A stretch of 64,000 nucleotides of DNA. It comes from Variovorax terrae. Lineage in GTDB: Bacteria > Pseudomonadota > Gammaproteobacteria > Burkholderiales > Burkholderiaceae_C. The notes under the pieces were generated by a model that worked only from the letters and a program-made list of their open reading frames with translations, was not told where the DNA came from and ran no database searches. Positions 26,387-35,092 of the stretch are shown piece by piece (position 1 is the stretch's first letter; each line of letters opens with the position of its first letter). The translations under genes and the position numbers were made by a program. Location of the stretch: assembly GCF_022809125.1 (NCBI RefSeq), contig NZ_JALGBI010000001.1, positions 1,674,001 to 1,738,000 on the forward strand, read 5' to 3'.

Positions 26387-27056
26387 GAGCCTCCTCGCCA
26401 CCTTCAGCGGGCCGCTGCTGGCGCTGTTCGCCACCTCGCTGTGGGAAACCCTGGTCATGGTCGGCCTGTCGGGCCTGGCGGGCAGCGCCATCGGCATTCC
26501 GCTGGGCGTGTTCCTGCACCTCAGCGGCGCCGGCGGCGTGCTGCGTAGCCCCGCGCTCAACCGCCTGGTGGGCGGCCTCGTCAATGCCGTGCGCTCCACG
26601 CCCTTCATCATCCTGCTGGTGGCCGTCATCCCGCTCACGCGGCTGCTCACCGGCTCGTCCATCGGCACGGCCGCCGCCGTGGTGCCGCTGACGCTGGCGG
26701 CCGCGCCGTTCGTGGCGCGCCTGGTGGAGACCGCGCTGCGCGAGGTGGACCACGGCCTGGTGGAGGCGGCGCTGGCCATGGGCGCGAGCACGCGGCAGAT
26801 CGTCTTCAAGGTGCTGCTGCCCGAGGCGCTGCCCGGCATCGTGGCGGCGCTGACCATCACCCTGGTGAGCCTCACCGGCTACTCGGCGATGGCCGGCGCC
26901 ATCGGCGGCGGCGGCCTGGGCGATCTCGGCATCCGCTACGGCTACCAGCGCTTCCTGCCCGAGGTGATGGCGGCCGTGGTGCTGGTGCTGATCCTGTTCG
27001 TGCAGGCCGTGCAGAGCCTGGGCGACCGGGCCGTGCGGCGCCTGAGCCATCGCTAG
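26379..27056 (+). CDS. metI: Methionine ABC transporter permease MetI
   Basis: Inner-membrane permease of 225 residues with five hydrophobic segments. The coupling loop [30 protein letters not shown] and the following [29 protein letters not shown] are typical of MetI. The start lies within the end of metN. A repeat copy separates it from metQ. Confidence 0.94.
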   Translation: MPESLLATFSGPLLALFATSLWETLVMVGLSGLAGSAIGIPLGVFLHLSGAGGVLRSPALNRLVGGLVNAVRSTPFIILLVAVIPLTRLLTGSSIGTAAAVVPLTLAAAPFVARLVETALREVDHGLVEAALAMGASTRQIVFKVLLPEALPGIVAALTITLVSLTGYSAMAGAIGGGGLGDLGIRYGYQRFLPEVMAAVVLVLILFVQAVQSLGDRAVRRLSHR

Positions 27057-27069
27057 GCGCATCGCGGAT

Positions 27070-27134
27070 GCTATCGAATTGATAGCAAACAACGACCGCG
27101 CCACCTGGACCTTGGCGCGATTTCATTCAAAAAC
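27070..27134 (-). repeat. Dispersed hairpin repeat, copy F
   Basis: In minus orientation it reads TTTGAATGAAATCGCGCCAA, then GGTCCAGGTGGCGCGGTCG, then GCTAT-CAATTCG-ATAGC, a perfect terminal hairpin. It lies between metI and metQ. Confidence 0.8.
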
Positions 27135-27184
27135 CATTTTTTCAACGACCCATCCGGTCTTTTTTCATCCCAAAAGGAAACCTC

Positions 27185-27982
27185 ATGAACAAACGTACCC
27201 TGCTGCACACCGCCCTGGCCCTGGCGCTGGCCGCCAGCTTCTCGGCCGACCTGCTGGCCCAGGACGCGCCGCTGAAGATCGGCGTGACGGCCGGCCCGCA
27301 CGCGCAGATCTTCGAGCAGGTGAAGAAGATCGCCGAGAAGGACGGCCTGAAGATCCAGATCGTCGAGTTCAGCGACTACGTGCAGCCCAACGCCGCGCTG
27401 GCCGCCGGCGACCTGGACGCCAACAGCTACCAGCACAAGCCCTACCTCGACGCCCAGGTCAAGGACCGCGGCTACAAGATCGTGCCGGTGGGCTACACCG
27501 TCAACTTCCCGATCGGCATCTACTCGAAGAAGGTCAGGAGCCTGGCCGAGCTGAAGGAGGGCGCGCGCGTCGGCATCCCGAACGACCCGACCAACGGCGG
27601 CCGCGTGCTGCTGGTGTTCCAGGACAAGGGCCTGATCAAGCTCAAGGCCGACGCCGGCCTCAAGGCCACGCCGCTGGACGTGACCGAGAACCCGAAGAAG
27701 ATCCGCTTCGTGGAGGTGGACGCGGCCCAGCTGCCGCGCACGCTCGACGACCTCGACGCCTCGGCCATCAACACCAACTACGCGCTGTCGGCCGGCCTGA
27801 ACCCGGGCAAGGACGCCATCGCGCAGGAGAACGCCAAGAGCCCCTACGTCAACCTGCTGGCCGTGCGCGAGCAGGACCAGAACAAGCCCTGGGTCGCCAG
27901 GCTCGTGAAGGCCTATCACTCGGACGAGGTGCGCCGCTTCATCCAGACCGAGTTCAAGGGCTCGGTGATCGCGGGGTTCTGA
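27185..27982 (+). CDS. metQ: Methionine-binding protein MetQ
   Basis: Methionine receptor of 265 residues, NlpA family. The mature start LKIGVTAGPHAQIFEQVKKIAEKDGLKIQIVEFSDYVQPNAAL and the segments DANSYQHKPYLD and GIPNDPTNGGRVLLVFQ are family typical. The signal MNKRTLLHTALALALAASFSADLLAQD lacks a lipobox Cys, so unlike the E. coli lipoprotein MetQ it should be soluble in the periplasm. AAGGAAACC precedes the ATG. It is 128 bp after metI. Confidence 0.92.
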   Translation: MNKRTLLHTALALALAASFSADLLAQDAPLKIGVTAGPHAQIFEQVKKIAEKDGLKIQIVEFSDYVQPNAALAAGDLDANSYQHKPYLDAQVKDRGYKIVPVGYTVNFPIGIYSKKVRSLAELKEGARVGIPNDPTNGGRVLLVFQDKGLIKLKADAGLKATPLDVTENPKKIRFVEVDAAQLPRTLDDLDASAINTNYALSAGLNPGKDAIAQENAKSPYVNLLAVREQDQNKPWVARLVKAYHSDEVRRFIQTEFKGSVIAGF

Positions 27983-28081
27983 GCGCGGCGACCCGTTTCC
28001 GGGGCGATGCCCAGCACGAACGCACGAGCCTTTTCATAACTCTCCATAATGGACCGGCCCATTTCTTCACAAGGAGCTGTC

Positions 28082-28636
28082 ATGAGCCAATACCGAATCG
28101 CCGTCGTCGTGGGAAGCCTGCGCAAGGACTCCCTCAATCGCAAACTCGCGCTGGCGCTGGCCAGGCTGGCGCCGCCCGAGTTCAGCTTCGAGCATGTGCG
28201 CATCGACGACCTGCCGCTCTACAACCAGGACAACGACGGCCACCCGTCCGAGCCGGTCAAGCGGCTCAAGTCGGAGATCGCGGCGGCCCAGGGCCTGCTG
28301 TTCGTCACGCCGGAATACAACCGCTCGATCCCCGGCGTGCTCAAGAACGCCATCGACCACGCCTCGCGCCCCTACGGCCAGAACACCTGGGCCGGCAAGC
28401 CGGCGGGCGTGATCGGCATCTCGGTGGGCGCCATCGGCACGGCGCTGGCGCAGCAGCACCTGCGCAACATCCTGGCCTACCTCAATGTGCCCACGCTGGG
28501 CCAGCCCGAGGCCTTCGTCCAGGTCAAGGACGGCCTGCTGGACGAGGCCGGCAACATCGGCATCGAGGCCACCCGGCAATTCCTGCAGGGCTGGGTGAAC
28601 CAGTACGTGGCCTGGGTCAAGACGCACACCGGCTGA
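28082..28636 (+). CDS. NADPH-dependent FMN reductase
   Basis: Flavodoxin-fold reductase of 184 residues. It starts MSQYRIAVVVGSLRKDSLNRKLALAL, with flavin loop GSLRKDSLNR at 11-20. VTPEYNRSIPGVLKNAIDHASRP and GKPAGVIGISVGAIGTALAQQHLRNIL are typical of the YieF/ChrR-like quinone or azo reductase group. AAGGAGCTGTC precedes the ATG at 28082. It is alone on the plus strand, convergent with azoR, with a shared terminator. Electron acceptor unknown (quinone, azo dye or chromate are family options). Confidence 0.88.
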   Translation: MSQYRIAVVVGSLRKDSLNRKLALALARLAPPEFSFEHVRIDDLPLYNQDNDGHPSEPVKRLKSEIAAAQGLLFVTPEYNRSIPGVLKNAIDHASRPYGQNTWAGKPAGVIGISVGAIGTALAQQHLRNILAYLNVPTLGQPEAFVQVKDGLLDEAGNIGIEATRQFLQGWVNQYVAWVKTHTG

Positions 28637-28658
28637 GCGCCGTGCCGTCGCCATGAAA

Positions 28659-28684
28659 AAAGGCCTGCGCAAGCAGGCCTTTTC
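28659..28684. terminator. Bidirectional terminator between convergent flavin reductase and azoR
   Basis: A stem AAAGGCCTGC / GCAGGCCTTT with a GCAA loop is flanked by A and T runs on the two sides. It lies 22 bp after the reductase stop and 25 bp after the azoR stop. Confidence 0.88.
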
Positions 28685-28709
28685 TTTGGCGGGGCGCCAG
28701 CGGGCGCGT

Positions 28710-29360
28710 TCAGGCGGCCAGCGCTGCGCTCGGCTGGTTGGCGGCCAGGCCGGCCACGGCCTTGATCTCCAGTTCGGCGGCGGCCAGCGCCTTGGCCTTG
28801 GGCTCCTCGCCCATGGCCACGCCCTCGGCGCGCACGAAGCGCACGTCGGTGATGCCGAAGAAGCCGAAGATGGTCTGCAGATAGCTCTCCTGGTGCTCCA
28901 GGGCGCGGCCGACGTCGCTGGTCGAGTACACACCGCCGCGGCTCGAGGCCACGATCACGGTCTTGCCCTTGGCCAGGCCGACGGGGCCCTTGTCGGTGTA
29001 GGTGAAGGTGCGGCCGGCCTGGGCCACGCGGTCGATCCAGGCCTTGAGCTGGCTTGAGATCGCGAAGTTATACATCGGCGCGCCCACCACCACCACATCG
29101 GCGGCCAGGAACTGCGTGACCAGCGCTTCCGACAGCGCATTCTCGCGCCGCTGCACCTCGCTCAGGCCTTCGCCCTGCAGGCCCAGGCGGAAGCCGAGCG
29201 AGTCGATCGAGAGGTGGCTCGGGGCGTCGACGGCGAGGTCGAGGTACGCCACCTCGGTGCCGGGGTGCGTGGCCTGCCATTGCGCGACGATGCGTTGCGT
29301 GAGCTGGCGGGAAACCGAGTTGCCGCCCATGACGCTTGAATCGATGTGGAGCAGTTTCAT
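28710..29360 (-). CDS. azoR: FMN-dependent NADH-azoreductase AzoR
   Basis: Flavodoxin-like reductase of azo dyes and quinones, 216 residues. The start [28 protein letters not shown] has the phosphate loop near residues 8-17. The segments [40 protein letters not shown] and [12 protein letters not shown] match AzoR. The ATG at 29360 is clear; longer in-frame upstream sequence overlaps the divergent regulator. The LysR-type gene on the other strand with a palindrome between them is the likely regulator. Confidence 0.93.
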   Translation of the reverse strand: MKLLHIDSSVMGGNSVSRQLTQRIVAQWQATHPGTEVAYLDLAVDAPSHLSIDSLGFRLGLQGEGLSEVQRRENALSEALVTQFLAADVVVVGAPMYNFAISSQLKAWIDRVAQAGRTFTYTDKGPVGLAKGKTVIVASSRGGVYSTSDVGRALEHQESYLQTIFGFFGITDVRFVRAEGVAMGEEPKAKALAAAELEIKAVAGLAANQPSAALAA

Positions 29361-29452
29361 GGTGATCTTTCCTGTGTGAGGCCGCGGATTGCGGCCATGG
29401 ATGTATTGTGGGAACGCACGAATCTTTTGATAAGCCGGTAAAAATGCGATAG

Positions 29453-29474
29453 ATTGTCCTGCCAATGGGACAAT
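29453..29474. promoter_or_regulatory. Palindrome in the azoR/LysR divergent promoter
   Basis: A perfect 7-bp inverted repeat ATTGTCC / GGACAAT with an 8-nt spacer lies 9 bp before the regulator ATG and 92 bp before azoR. Its position and T-N-A form are as expected for a LysR-type recognition site. Binding is inferred. Confidence 0.6.
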
Positions 29475-29483
29475 GAGGGCGCC

Positions 29484-30413
29484 ATGCAAGACCTGAACGA
29501 CATGCTGTACTTCGCCGAGGTCGTGGACCGGGGCGGTTTCGCCGCCGCCGGGCGGGCCCTGGGGCTGCCCAAGTCGCGGCTGTCGCGCCGCGTGGCGGAG
29601 CTGGAGGCGCGCCTGGGCGTGCGGCTGTTGCAGCGCACCACGCGCCGGCTCTCGCTCACCGAGGCGGGCGAGCTGTACCACCGGCATTGCGTGGCCATGC
29701 GCGACGAGGCCGAGGCCGCGGCCGAAGCGGTGGCGCAGGTGCAGACCGAGGTGCGCGGCACGATCCGCGTGAGCTGCCCGGTGACGCTGGCGCAGACCGT
29801 GGTGGGGCCGATCCTGCCGCGCTTCCTGGCCCAGCACCCGCAGGTGCGTGTGGACATGCTGGTGAGCAACCGGGTCGTCAACCTGGTGGAGGAGGGCGTG
29901 GACGTGGCCCTGCGCGTGCGCCCCACGCTGGACGACAGCGGCAGCCTGGTGGTCAAGCAACTGGGCAGCGGCGGCACCGTGCTGGTGGCCAGCCCGGCGC
30001 AGCTGGAGCGCCAGGGCCGGCCGGCCGGGCCGCAGGACCTGGCCGGGCTCGACACCGTGGCGATGTCGGCCGCCGACGGCCGCGCCACCTGGCGCCTGGT
30101 GGGGCCGGGTGGCGCCGAATACGTGTTCACGCACCGCCCGCGCTACGTGGCGGACGACCTGCTGACGCTCAAGTTCGCCGTGCTGTGCGGCGTGGGCGCC
30201 ACCTACCTGCCCGACTACATGTGCCGCGACGAGGTGCGCGACGGCCGCCTGGCGCACGCCCTGCCGGGCTGGGCGCCGCCGCCGGGCGTGGTGCACGCCG
30301 TGTTTCCGTCGCGCCGCGGGCTGGTGCCGGCGGTGCGGCGCTTTCTGGATTTTCTCGGGGAGCATCTGACGGGCGAGGCCCTGACGCAGGGCTTGCAGGT
30401 CCCATCGGGCTGA
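29484..30413 (+). CDS. LysR family transcriptional regulator, divergent to azoR
   Basis: DNA-binding regulator of 309 residues. The N-terminal winged helix [56 protein letters not shown] is typical of the subgroup that often controls adjacent reductases. The effector domain spans about 90-300 ([34 protein letters not shown]). ATG at 29484 fits the motif start. A repeat copy begins just after the stop. It probably responds to a quinone or electrophile, which is an inference from azoR. Confidence 0.9.
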   Translation: MQDLNDMLYFAEVVDRGGFAAAGRALGLPKSRLSRRVAELEARLGVRLLQRTTRRLSLTEAGELYHRHCVAMRDEAEAAAEAVAQVQTEVRGTIRVSCPVTLAQTVVGPILPRFLAQHPQVRVDMLVSNRVVNLVEEGVDVALRVRPTLDDSGSLVVKQLGSGGTVLVASPAQLERQGRPAGPQDLAGLDTVAMSAADGRATWRLVGPGGAEYVFTHRPRYVADDLLTLKFAVLCGVGATYLPDYMCRDEVRDGRLAHALPGWAPPPGVVHAVFPSRRGLVPAVRRFLDFLGEHLTGEALTQGLQVPSG

Positions 30414-30414
30414 A

Positions 30415-30477
30415 TTTGGAATGAAAACGGCCTCATGTCCAGGTGCAGCGGTCATTTGTTGCTATTGATTTTGTAGC
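30415..30477 (+). repeat. Dispersed hairpin repeat, copy C
   Basis: Reads TTTGGAATGAAAACGGCCTC, then ATGTCCAGGTGCAGCGGTC, then ATTTGTT and GCTAT-TGATTTT-GTAGC. It starts just after the LysR stop and is the closest match to copies B and D. Confidence 0.8.
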
Positions 30478-30585
30478 GATCAGGAGTTGCAGGGTGGCAG
30501 GCCTGCGGCCGTTCGCCGGGGACCTGCGGAGTGCAGCACCAAGAGCGTCCACAATCGGCGCTCCGCTTTCAAGGAGCCATCCCCC

Positions 30586-31365
30586 ATGAGCAGCCAGGAC
30601 AAAATGCTTGACCTGCTGGGCGCGTTCAGCGTCGAGTCCCCCGTCTGGTCCACCGAGGACCTGATCGCGCGCACCGGCCTGGCGCCGTCCACCTGTTACC
30701 GCTACCTGAAGTCATTGCACCAGGCGGGCCTGCTGGCGCGCGTGGGCAGCGGCTCCTATGCCGTGGGGCCGAGGATCCTCGAGATGGACCGCATCGCGCG
30801 CCTGTCCGACCCGGTCTACAGCATCGGCAGCCCGGTGGTGCGCAAGCTGTCGCAGCGCACCGGCTTCAGCGCGCTGCTGTCGGTGCTGTACAGCGGCGCG
30901 GTGATGTGCGTGCAGCAGGAGGCCACGGGGGACGCGCCCGCCACCCTGTTTGGCCGGGGCCAGCAGCGGCCGCTGGTGGCCGGCGCCACGGCGAACATCA
31001 TCCTCGCGCACCTGCCCACGCACCAGTTGCGCAGCGTTTTCAACAAGCACCGCGAACGGATCGCCGAGGCCGGCCTGGGACAGGACTGGAACAGCCTGCG
31101 CGACGCGCTGAAAGAGCTCCGGCAGCAGGGCTTCTGCTTCTCGATGGGCGAGTACCGGGCCGGCATCGCGGGACTGGCGGCACCCCTGTTCAACCGCGAC
31201 GGCGAGGTGCTGGGCAGCATCGCGCTGGCCACCTCCACCGAATCGCCCCGGCTGGAGGCGTTCAAGGCGCTGGCGCCTGATCTGATCGCAGCGGCGGCAC
31301 AGATTTCCGCCGGCATTTCGCGCGCCGCCAACGTTGTGGACCTGCCGGCACGCGCCTTGGGCTAG
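30586..31365 (+). CDS. IclR family transcriptional regulator
   Basis: Regulator of 259 residues. An N-terminal winged helix (about 5-65) holds VWSTEDLIARTGLAPSTCYRYLKSLHQAGLLARVGSG. The IclR effector domain follows, with RTGFSALLSVLYSGAVMCVQQ and GEYRAGIAGLAAPLFNRDGEVLGSIALATS. AAGGAGCC precedes the ATG. It lies 80 bp upstream of an aldolase-hydratase operon whose promoter carries a long inverted repeat, so it very likely controls that operon. Confidence 0.92.
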   Translation: MSSQDKMLDLLGAFSVESPVWSTEDLIARTGLAPSTCYRYLKSLHQAGLLARVGSGSYAVGPRILEMDRIARLSDPVYSIGSPVVRKLSQRTGFSALLSVLYSGAVMCVQQEATGDAPATLFGRGQQRPLVAGATANIILAHLPTHQLRSVFNKHRERIAEAGLGQDWNSLRDALKELRQQGFCFSMGEYRAGIAGLAAPLFNRDGEVLGSIALATSTESPRLEAFKALAPDLIAAAAQISAGISRAANVVDLPARALG

Positions 31366-31384
31366 GGCGGGCAAGGGGTTTGTG

Positions 31385-31422
31385 ATTTAAAAATTCTCCT
31401 ATAATGTGAGAATATTTTAAAT
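31385..31422. promoter_or_regulatory. Promoter with overlapping inverted repeat (probable IclR operator)
   Basis: The arms ATTTAAAAATTCTC (31385-31398) and GAGAATATTTTAAAT (31408-31422) form a near-perfect inverted repeat with one unpaired base. A TATAAT -10 box lies at 31400-31405 inside the spacer. An operator over the -10 fits repression by the adjacent IclR protein, which is inferred. The first gene of the operon starts at 31446. Confidence 0.7.
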
Positions 31423-31445
31423 ATCGCTCGATGGAGCGAGCCCCG

Positions 31446-32267
31446 ATGAAAGCTTCCCTGAACGAGATCCTTCGAAACCCCGTGAAGGAAAAAATGGCGC
31501 GCGGCGAGGTGGTCGCCTCGATGATGGTGCGCCTGGTGCGCGGCGTCGAGATCGTGCGGATCGCCAAGACCGCCGGCTTCGACACCTTCTACATCGACAT
31601 GGAGCACTGCAGCTTCTCGCTCGAAGCGACGGGCCAGATCTGCATGGCCGCGCTGGAGGCGGGCATCCCGGCTTTCGTGCGGGTGCCGGCCAATACCCCG
31701 GAGTACATCTCCCGCGTGCTGGACGGCGGCGCCAGCGGGGTGATCGCGCCGCACGTGCGCTCGGCGGAGCAGGCCCGCGCTGTGGTGCGCGCGGCCCGCT
31801 TCGCGCCCCAGGGCGACCGCTCGGCCAACGGCAGCCTGCCGCACCTGCACTACCGCAGCTTCCCGACGGCCGAGGCCAATCTGGCGCTGAACCGGGCCAC
31901 GATGGTGATCGTGATGATGGAGGCCGTGGAGGCGCTCGAGCGCGTCGAGGAGATTGCGGCCGTCGAGGGCGTCGACATGATGCTGATCGGCACCAACGAT
32001 CTCACGGCCGAGTGGGGCGTTCCGGGCCAGTACGACGACCCGCGGGTGGCCGCGGCCTACGAACGCACCATCGCCGCCTGCGCGCGGCACGGCAAGCATG
32101 TGGGCGTGGGCGGCCTCGGCTCGCGCCCCGACCTGGTGGCGCAGTTCGTGCGCATGGGCGCGCGCTTCGTGTCCACCGGCACCGACCTCGGCTTCCTGCT
32201 CGCGGCCTGCACCGCCAAGGCCTCGGCCGTGGCCTCTCTCATTCCTTCTACCTCTGGAGACAACTGA
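31446..32267 (+). CDS. HpcH/HpaI aldolase/citrate lyase family protein
   Basis: Class II metal-dependent aldolase or lyase of 273 residues, TIM barrel. The start KASLNEILRNPVKEKMARGEVVASMMVRL leads to IAKTAGFDTFYIDMEHCSFSLE (metal or base region), GGASGVIAPHVRSAEQARAVV and VIVMMEAVEALERVEEIAAVEGVDMMLIGTNDLTAEWG, in which the Glu and Asp are metal ligands. GGAGCGAG supports the ATG at 31446 over one at 31431. With a hydratase pair downstream it probably cleaves a (branched) 2-hydroxy or 2-oxo acid. Confidence 0.88.
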   Translation: MKASLNEILRNPVKEKMARGEVVASMMVRLVRGVEIVRIAKTAGFDTFYIDMEHCSFSLEATGQICMAALEAGIPAFVRVPANTPEYISRVLDGGASGVIAPHVRSAEQARAVVRAARFAPQGDRSANGSLPHLHYRSFPTAEANLALNRATMVIVMMEAVEALERVEEIAAVEGVDMMLIGTNDLTAEWGVPGQYDDPRVAAAYERTIAACARHGKHVGVGGLGSRPDLVAQFVRMGARFVSTGTDLGFLLAACTAKASAVASLIPSTSGDN

Positions 32268-32268
32268 C

Positions 32269-33252
32269 ATGCATTTCACCCGTCGAACCCTCGCTGGCAC
32301 CTGCCTGGCCGGCCTCGCCCTGGCCGCCGCCGGCACCGTGGCGGCCCAGGAGGCCTTTCCCAGCAAGCCGGTCAAGATCGTCGTGGCGTTCACCGCCGGC
32401 GGCCCGACCGACGTGGTCGCGCGGCTGCTGGGGCAGAAGCTCACCGAGGCCTGGGGGCAGCAGGTGGTGGTGGAGAACCGCCCCGGCGCGGCGGGCGTGC
32501 TGGGCTCCGAGCAGGTGGCCAAGGCGCCGGCGGACGGCTACACGCTGCTGATGGCGACGGCCGGCAACCTGACGGTGAACCAGCACCTATACCCCAAGAT
32601 GCGCTTCGATCCGGTCAAGGACTTCGCGCCCATCCTGCAGACCGCCGCGGTGGACTTCGTGCTCGTCACCTCGGCGTCGTCGCCCTACAAGAGCGTCAAG
32701 GACGTCACCGCCGCCGCCAAGGCCAAGCCCGAGGGCGTGAGCACCTCGACCTCCGGCAACGGCGGCGCGCCCCATCTCGCGGCCGCCCTGTTCAACGACG
32801 CGGCGGGCGTCAGGCTGCTGATGGTGCCCTACAAGGGCACGGCCGATGCGGTGAACGCGGTGCTGGCCGGCGAAGTCAACCTCGATTTCGACGCCGCTTC
32901 GCAGGTGCTGCCGCACGTCAACTCGGGCAAGCTGCGGGCGCTCGCCGTGCTGGGCGCCAAGCGCTCGGCCCTGCTGCCCGAGGTGCCCACGATGGCCGAG
33001 GCCGGCCTGCCGGGCTACCAGTTCAGCAACTGGTTCGGGCTGGTGGCGCCCGCCGGCACGCCGCAGCCGGTGCTGAACAAGCTGCAGGCCGATGTGGCCA
33101 GGGCGCTGCAGAGCACGGACGTCCGCGCCCGCTTCCAGACCATGGGGCTGGAGCCGGGCGGCGGCAGCGCGGCCCAGTTCGGCGCGCTGATCCAGGCCGA
33201 CTCGGCCAAGTGGGCGGCGGCGATCAAGAGCGCCAACATCACGGCCCAGTAG
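32269..33252 (+). CDS. Tripartite tricarboxylate transporter substrate-binding protein (Bug family)
   Basis: Periplasmic receptor of 327 residues. The signal MHFTRRTLAGTCLAGLALAAAGTVAAQ is Tat-like. The mature FPSKPVKIVVAFTAGGPTDVVARLLGQKL and ENRPGAAGVLGSEQVAKAPADGYTLLM are the Bug family hallmark, and GKLRALAVLGAKRSALLPEVPTMAEAGLPGY follows. It begins right at the aldolase stop. No TctAB permease genes are nearby, which is common for Bug proteins. It probably captures the carboxylate processed by this operon. Confidence 0.93.
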   Translation: MHFTRRTLAGTCLAGLALAAAGTVAAQEAFPSKPVKIVVAFTAGGPTDVVARLLGQKLTEAWGQQVVVENRPGAAGVLGSEQVAKAPADGYTLLMATAGNLTVNQHLYPKMRFDPVKDFAPILQTAAVDFVLVTSASSPYKSVKDVTAAAKAKPEGVSTSTSGNGGAPHLAAALFNDAAGVRLLMVPYKGTADAVNAVLAGEVNLDFDAASQVLPHVNSGKLRALAVLGAKRSALLPEVPTMAEAGLPGYQFSNWFGLVAPAGTPQPVLNKLQADVARALQSTDVRARFQTMGLEPGGGSAAQFGALIQADSAKWAAAIKSANITAQ

Positions 33253-33264
33253 CCGGAGCAGCGC

Positions 33265-34557
33265 ATGGGCATGACCATCACCGAAAAGATCCTGGCGCGC
33301 GCGGCGGGGCTGGACCGGGTGCAGCCCGGGCAGTTTCTCGACTGCAAGGTCGACCAGGTCGCCAGCATGGACCTGCAGGGCAAGCTGGTGTTCAACACGC
33401 TGGACAGCCTGGGCAGCGACGCGCTGTTCGACACCGGCCGCGTGGCCTTCACGCTCGACCACCACAGCCCGGCGCACAGCGTCGCCATCGCGGACGTGCA
33501 CGCGGCCATCCGCAAGGCGGCGAAGAAGTTCGAGGTGAAGAACCTGTTCGACGTGGGCAGCGGCATCATGCACGTGGTGATGCCCGAGCGTGGCCTGGTG
33601 CTGCCGGGCGAGCTGGTCATCATGAACGAATCGCACACGCCCACGGGCGGCGCGATCGGCGCGGTGGTGATCGGCGTGGGCCAGACGGATGCGGCCGTGG
33701 CCGCGGCGCTGGGCGAGATCTGGCTGGTGGTGCCGGCCACCCTGCGCATCAACCTGCACGGCGCGCTGCGCCCCGGCGTCACCACCAAGGACGTGGCGCT
33801 GCACCTCATGAAGCTGCTCGGGTACGAGCGCCGGGCGATCTACCGCGCCATCGAGATCGGCGGGCCGGGCATGGCCGGCCTGTCGATGGACGCGCGCTTC
33901 ACGCTCACCAACTACTGCTCCGACATGGGCGCCAAGTCGGCCATCATCGAGGCCGATGCCGTCACGCTGGCCTACGTGAAAGACCGGGCGCAGCGCCCGT
34001 TCACCCCCGTTTACAGCGACCCGGACTGCCGCTATGAAGACGTGCTGGACGTCGACCTCGGCGCGCTGGAGCCGCTGCTGGCCTGCCCGCATGCGCTCGA
34101 TAACATCCACAGCGTGGCCTCCCAGGCCGGCAAGGCCATCCACGAGGCGGTGATCGGCACCTGCACCAACGGCCGCTTCGAGGACATCGCGGCCGCGGCG
34201 TCCATCGTGCAGGGCCGCAGCGTGGCGCCCGGCGTGCGCTTCATCGTGGTGCCGTCCTCGCGCGAGGTGTACCAGCGCGCCATGAAGGCGGGCCACCTGG
34301 CCACGCTGACCGACGCGGGGGCGCTGGTGTTTCCGCCGGGCTGCGGCCCCTGCATGGGCGAACACAGCGGCGTGCTCGGCGCGGGCGAGGTCTGTATCAG
34401 CTCGGGCAACCGCAACATGAAGGGCCGCATGGGCAGCGCGGAATCGTTTGTCTACCTGGGTTCGCCCGAAACCGTGGCGGCCTCCGCCCTGCAGGGCGTG
34501 ATCACCGACCCGCGCACCCTCCAGGGCGCATCGAAGGAGCTGACCCATGCAGACTGA
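33265..34557 (+). CDS. Aconitase/3-isopropylmalate dehydratase family large subunit
   Basis: [4Fe-4S] hydro-lyase large subunit of 430 residues. Cluster cysteines are in VIGTCTNGRFEDI and FPPGCGPCMGEHSGVL, with active-site segments TLDHHSPAHSV and MNESHTPTGGAIGAVVIGVGQTD. The architecture is that of LeuC or homoaconitase-like separate large subunits. The neighbours are catabolic (IclR, aldolase, Bug receptor), not leucine genes, so a hydratase for citraconate-, maleate- or homoaconitate-like acids is more likely than LeuC itself. GGAG lies 6 bp before the ATG. The end overlaps the small subunit gene by 11 bp. Confidence 0.88.
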   Translation: MGMTITEKILARAAGLDRVQPGQFLDCKVDQVASMDLQGKLVFNTLDSLGSDALFDTGRVAFTLDHHSPAHSVAIADVHAAIRKAAKKFEVKNLFDVGSGIMHVVMPERGLVLPGELVIMNESHTPTGGAIGAVVIGVGQTDAAVAAALGEIWLVVPATLRINLHGALRPGVTTKDVALHLMKLLGYERRAIYRAIEIGGPGMAGLSMDARFTLTNYCSDMGAKSAIIEADAVTLAYVKDRAQRPFTPVYSDPDCRYEDVLDVDLGALEPLLACPHALDNIHSVASQAGKAIHEAVIGTCTNGRFEDIAAAASIVQGRSVAPGVRFIVVPSSREVYQRAMKAGHLATLTDAGALVFPPGCGPCMGEHSGVLGAGEVCISSGNRNMKGRMGSAESFVYLGSPETVAASALQGVITDPRTLQGASKELTHAD

Positions 34558-35092
34558 ATTCACGGCCGGCGCCTACCGCGTGGGCGACGATGTGAAGGCG
34601 CTGGAGATCATGCCCACGCGCTTCAAGAGCTCGAATGCGCTGGCCGATGGGGAACTGGCGCAGGCGGCGTTCGCCGATCTCGACCCCGGCTTTGCCGCGA
34701 AGGCGCTGGCGGGCGACTACGGCATCGTGGTCGCCGGGCGCAATTTCGGCGGCGGCGGCAAGACCATCGAAGGGCCGGTGTTCGCGCTGCGCGGCGCGGG
34801 CGTCCGGCTGGTGATCGCCGACTCGTTCGCCCGCTACTTCCTGCGCAACGCCATCAACAACGGCTTTCCGATCCTGGTGTGCGAAGGCATTTCGGCGGCG
34901 GTGCAGACCGGGCAGCCGCTGTGCGTGGACCTGCAGGCCGCGACGATCCGCAACCTGGCCACGGGCCAGACGCTGCAGGCCACGCCGCTGTCGGCCAGCG
35001 CGCTGGACATCCTGAGCGTGGGCGGGCTGGTGCCGTATGCCCGGCGCAAGCTGGCAGAGCGCAGTGAGGCGAGGGCGCTGGCGGCTGGCTGA
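34547..35092 (+). CDS. Aconitase/3-isopropylmalate dehydratase family small subunit
   Basis: Small (swivel) subunit of the hydro-lyase, 181 residues. Typical features are YRVGDDVKALEIMPTRFKSSN near the start, the segment GIVVAGRNFGGGGKTIEGPVFALRGAGVRLVIADSFARYFLRNAINNGFPILVC, and a short C-terminal tail. The FGGGG loop replaces the FGCGSSRE loop of LeuD and aconitases, so the substrate loop differs. It is coupled to the large subunit by an 11-bp overlap. Last gene of the operon. Confidence 0.86.
   Translation: MQTEFTAGAYRVGDDVKALEIMPTRFKSSNALADGELAQAAFADLDPGFAAKALAGDYGIVVAGRNFGGGGKTIEGPVFALRGAGVRLVIADSFARYFLRNAINNGFPILVCEGISAAVQTGQPLCVDLQAATIRNLATGQTLQATPLSASALDILSVGGLVPYARRKLAERSEARALAAG

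Noticed and set aside
33265..35092. leuC and leuD for leucine biosynthesis
   Set aside because: No leuA or leuB nearby, an IclR/aldolase/Bug context, and an altered small-subunit loop (FGGGG). A catabolic hydratase is more likely.
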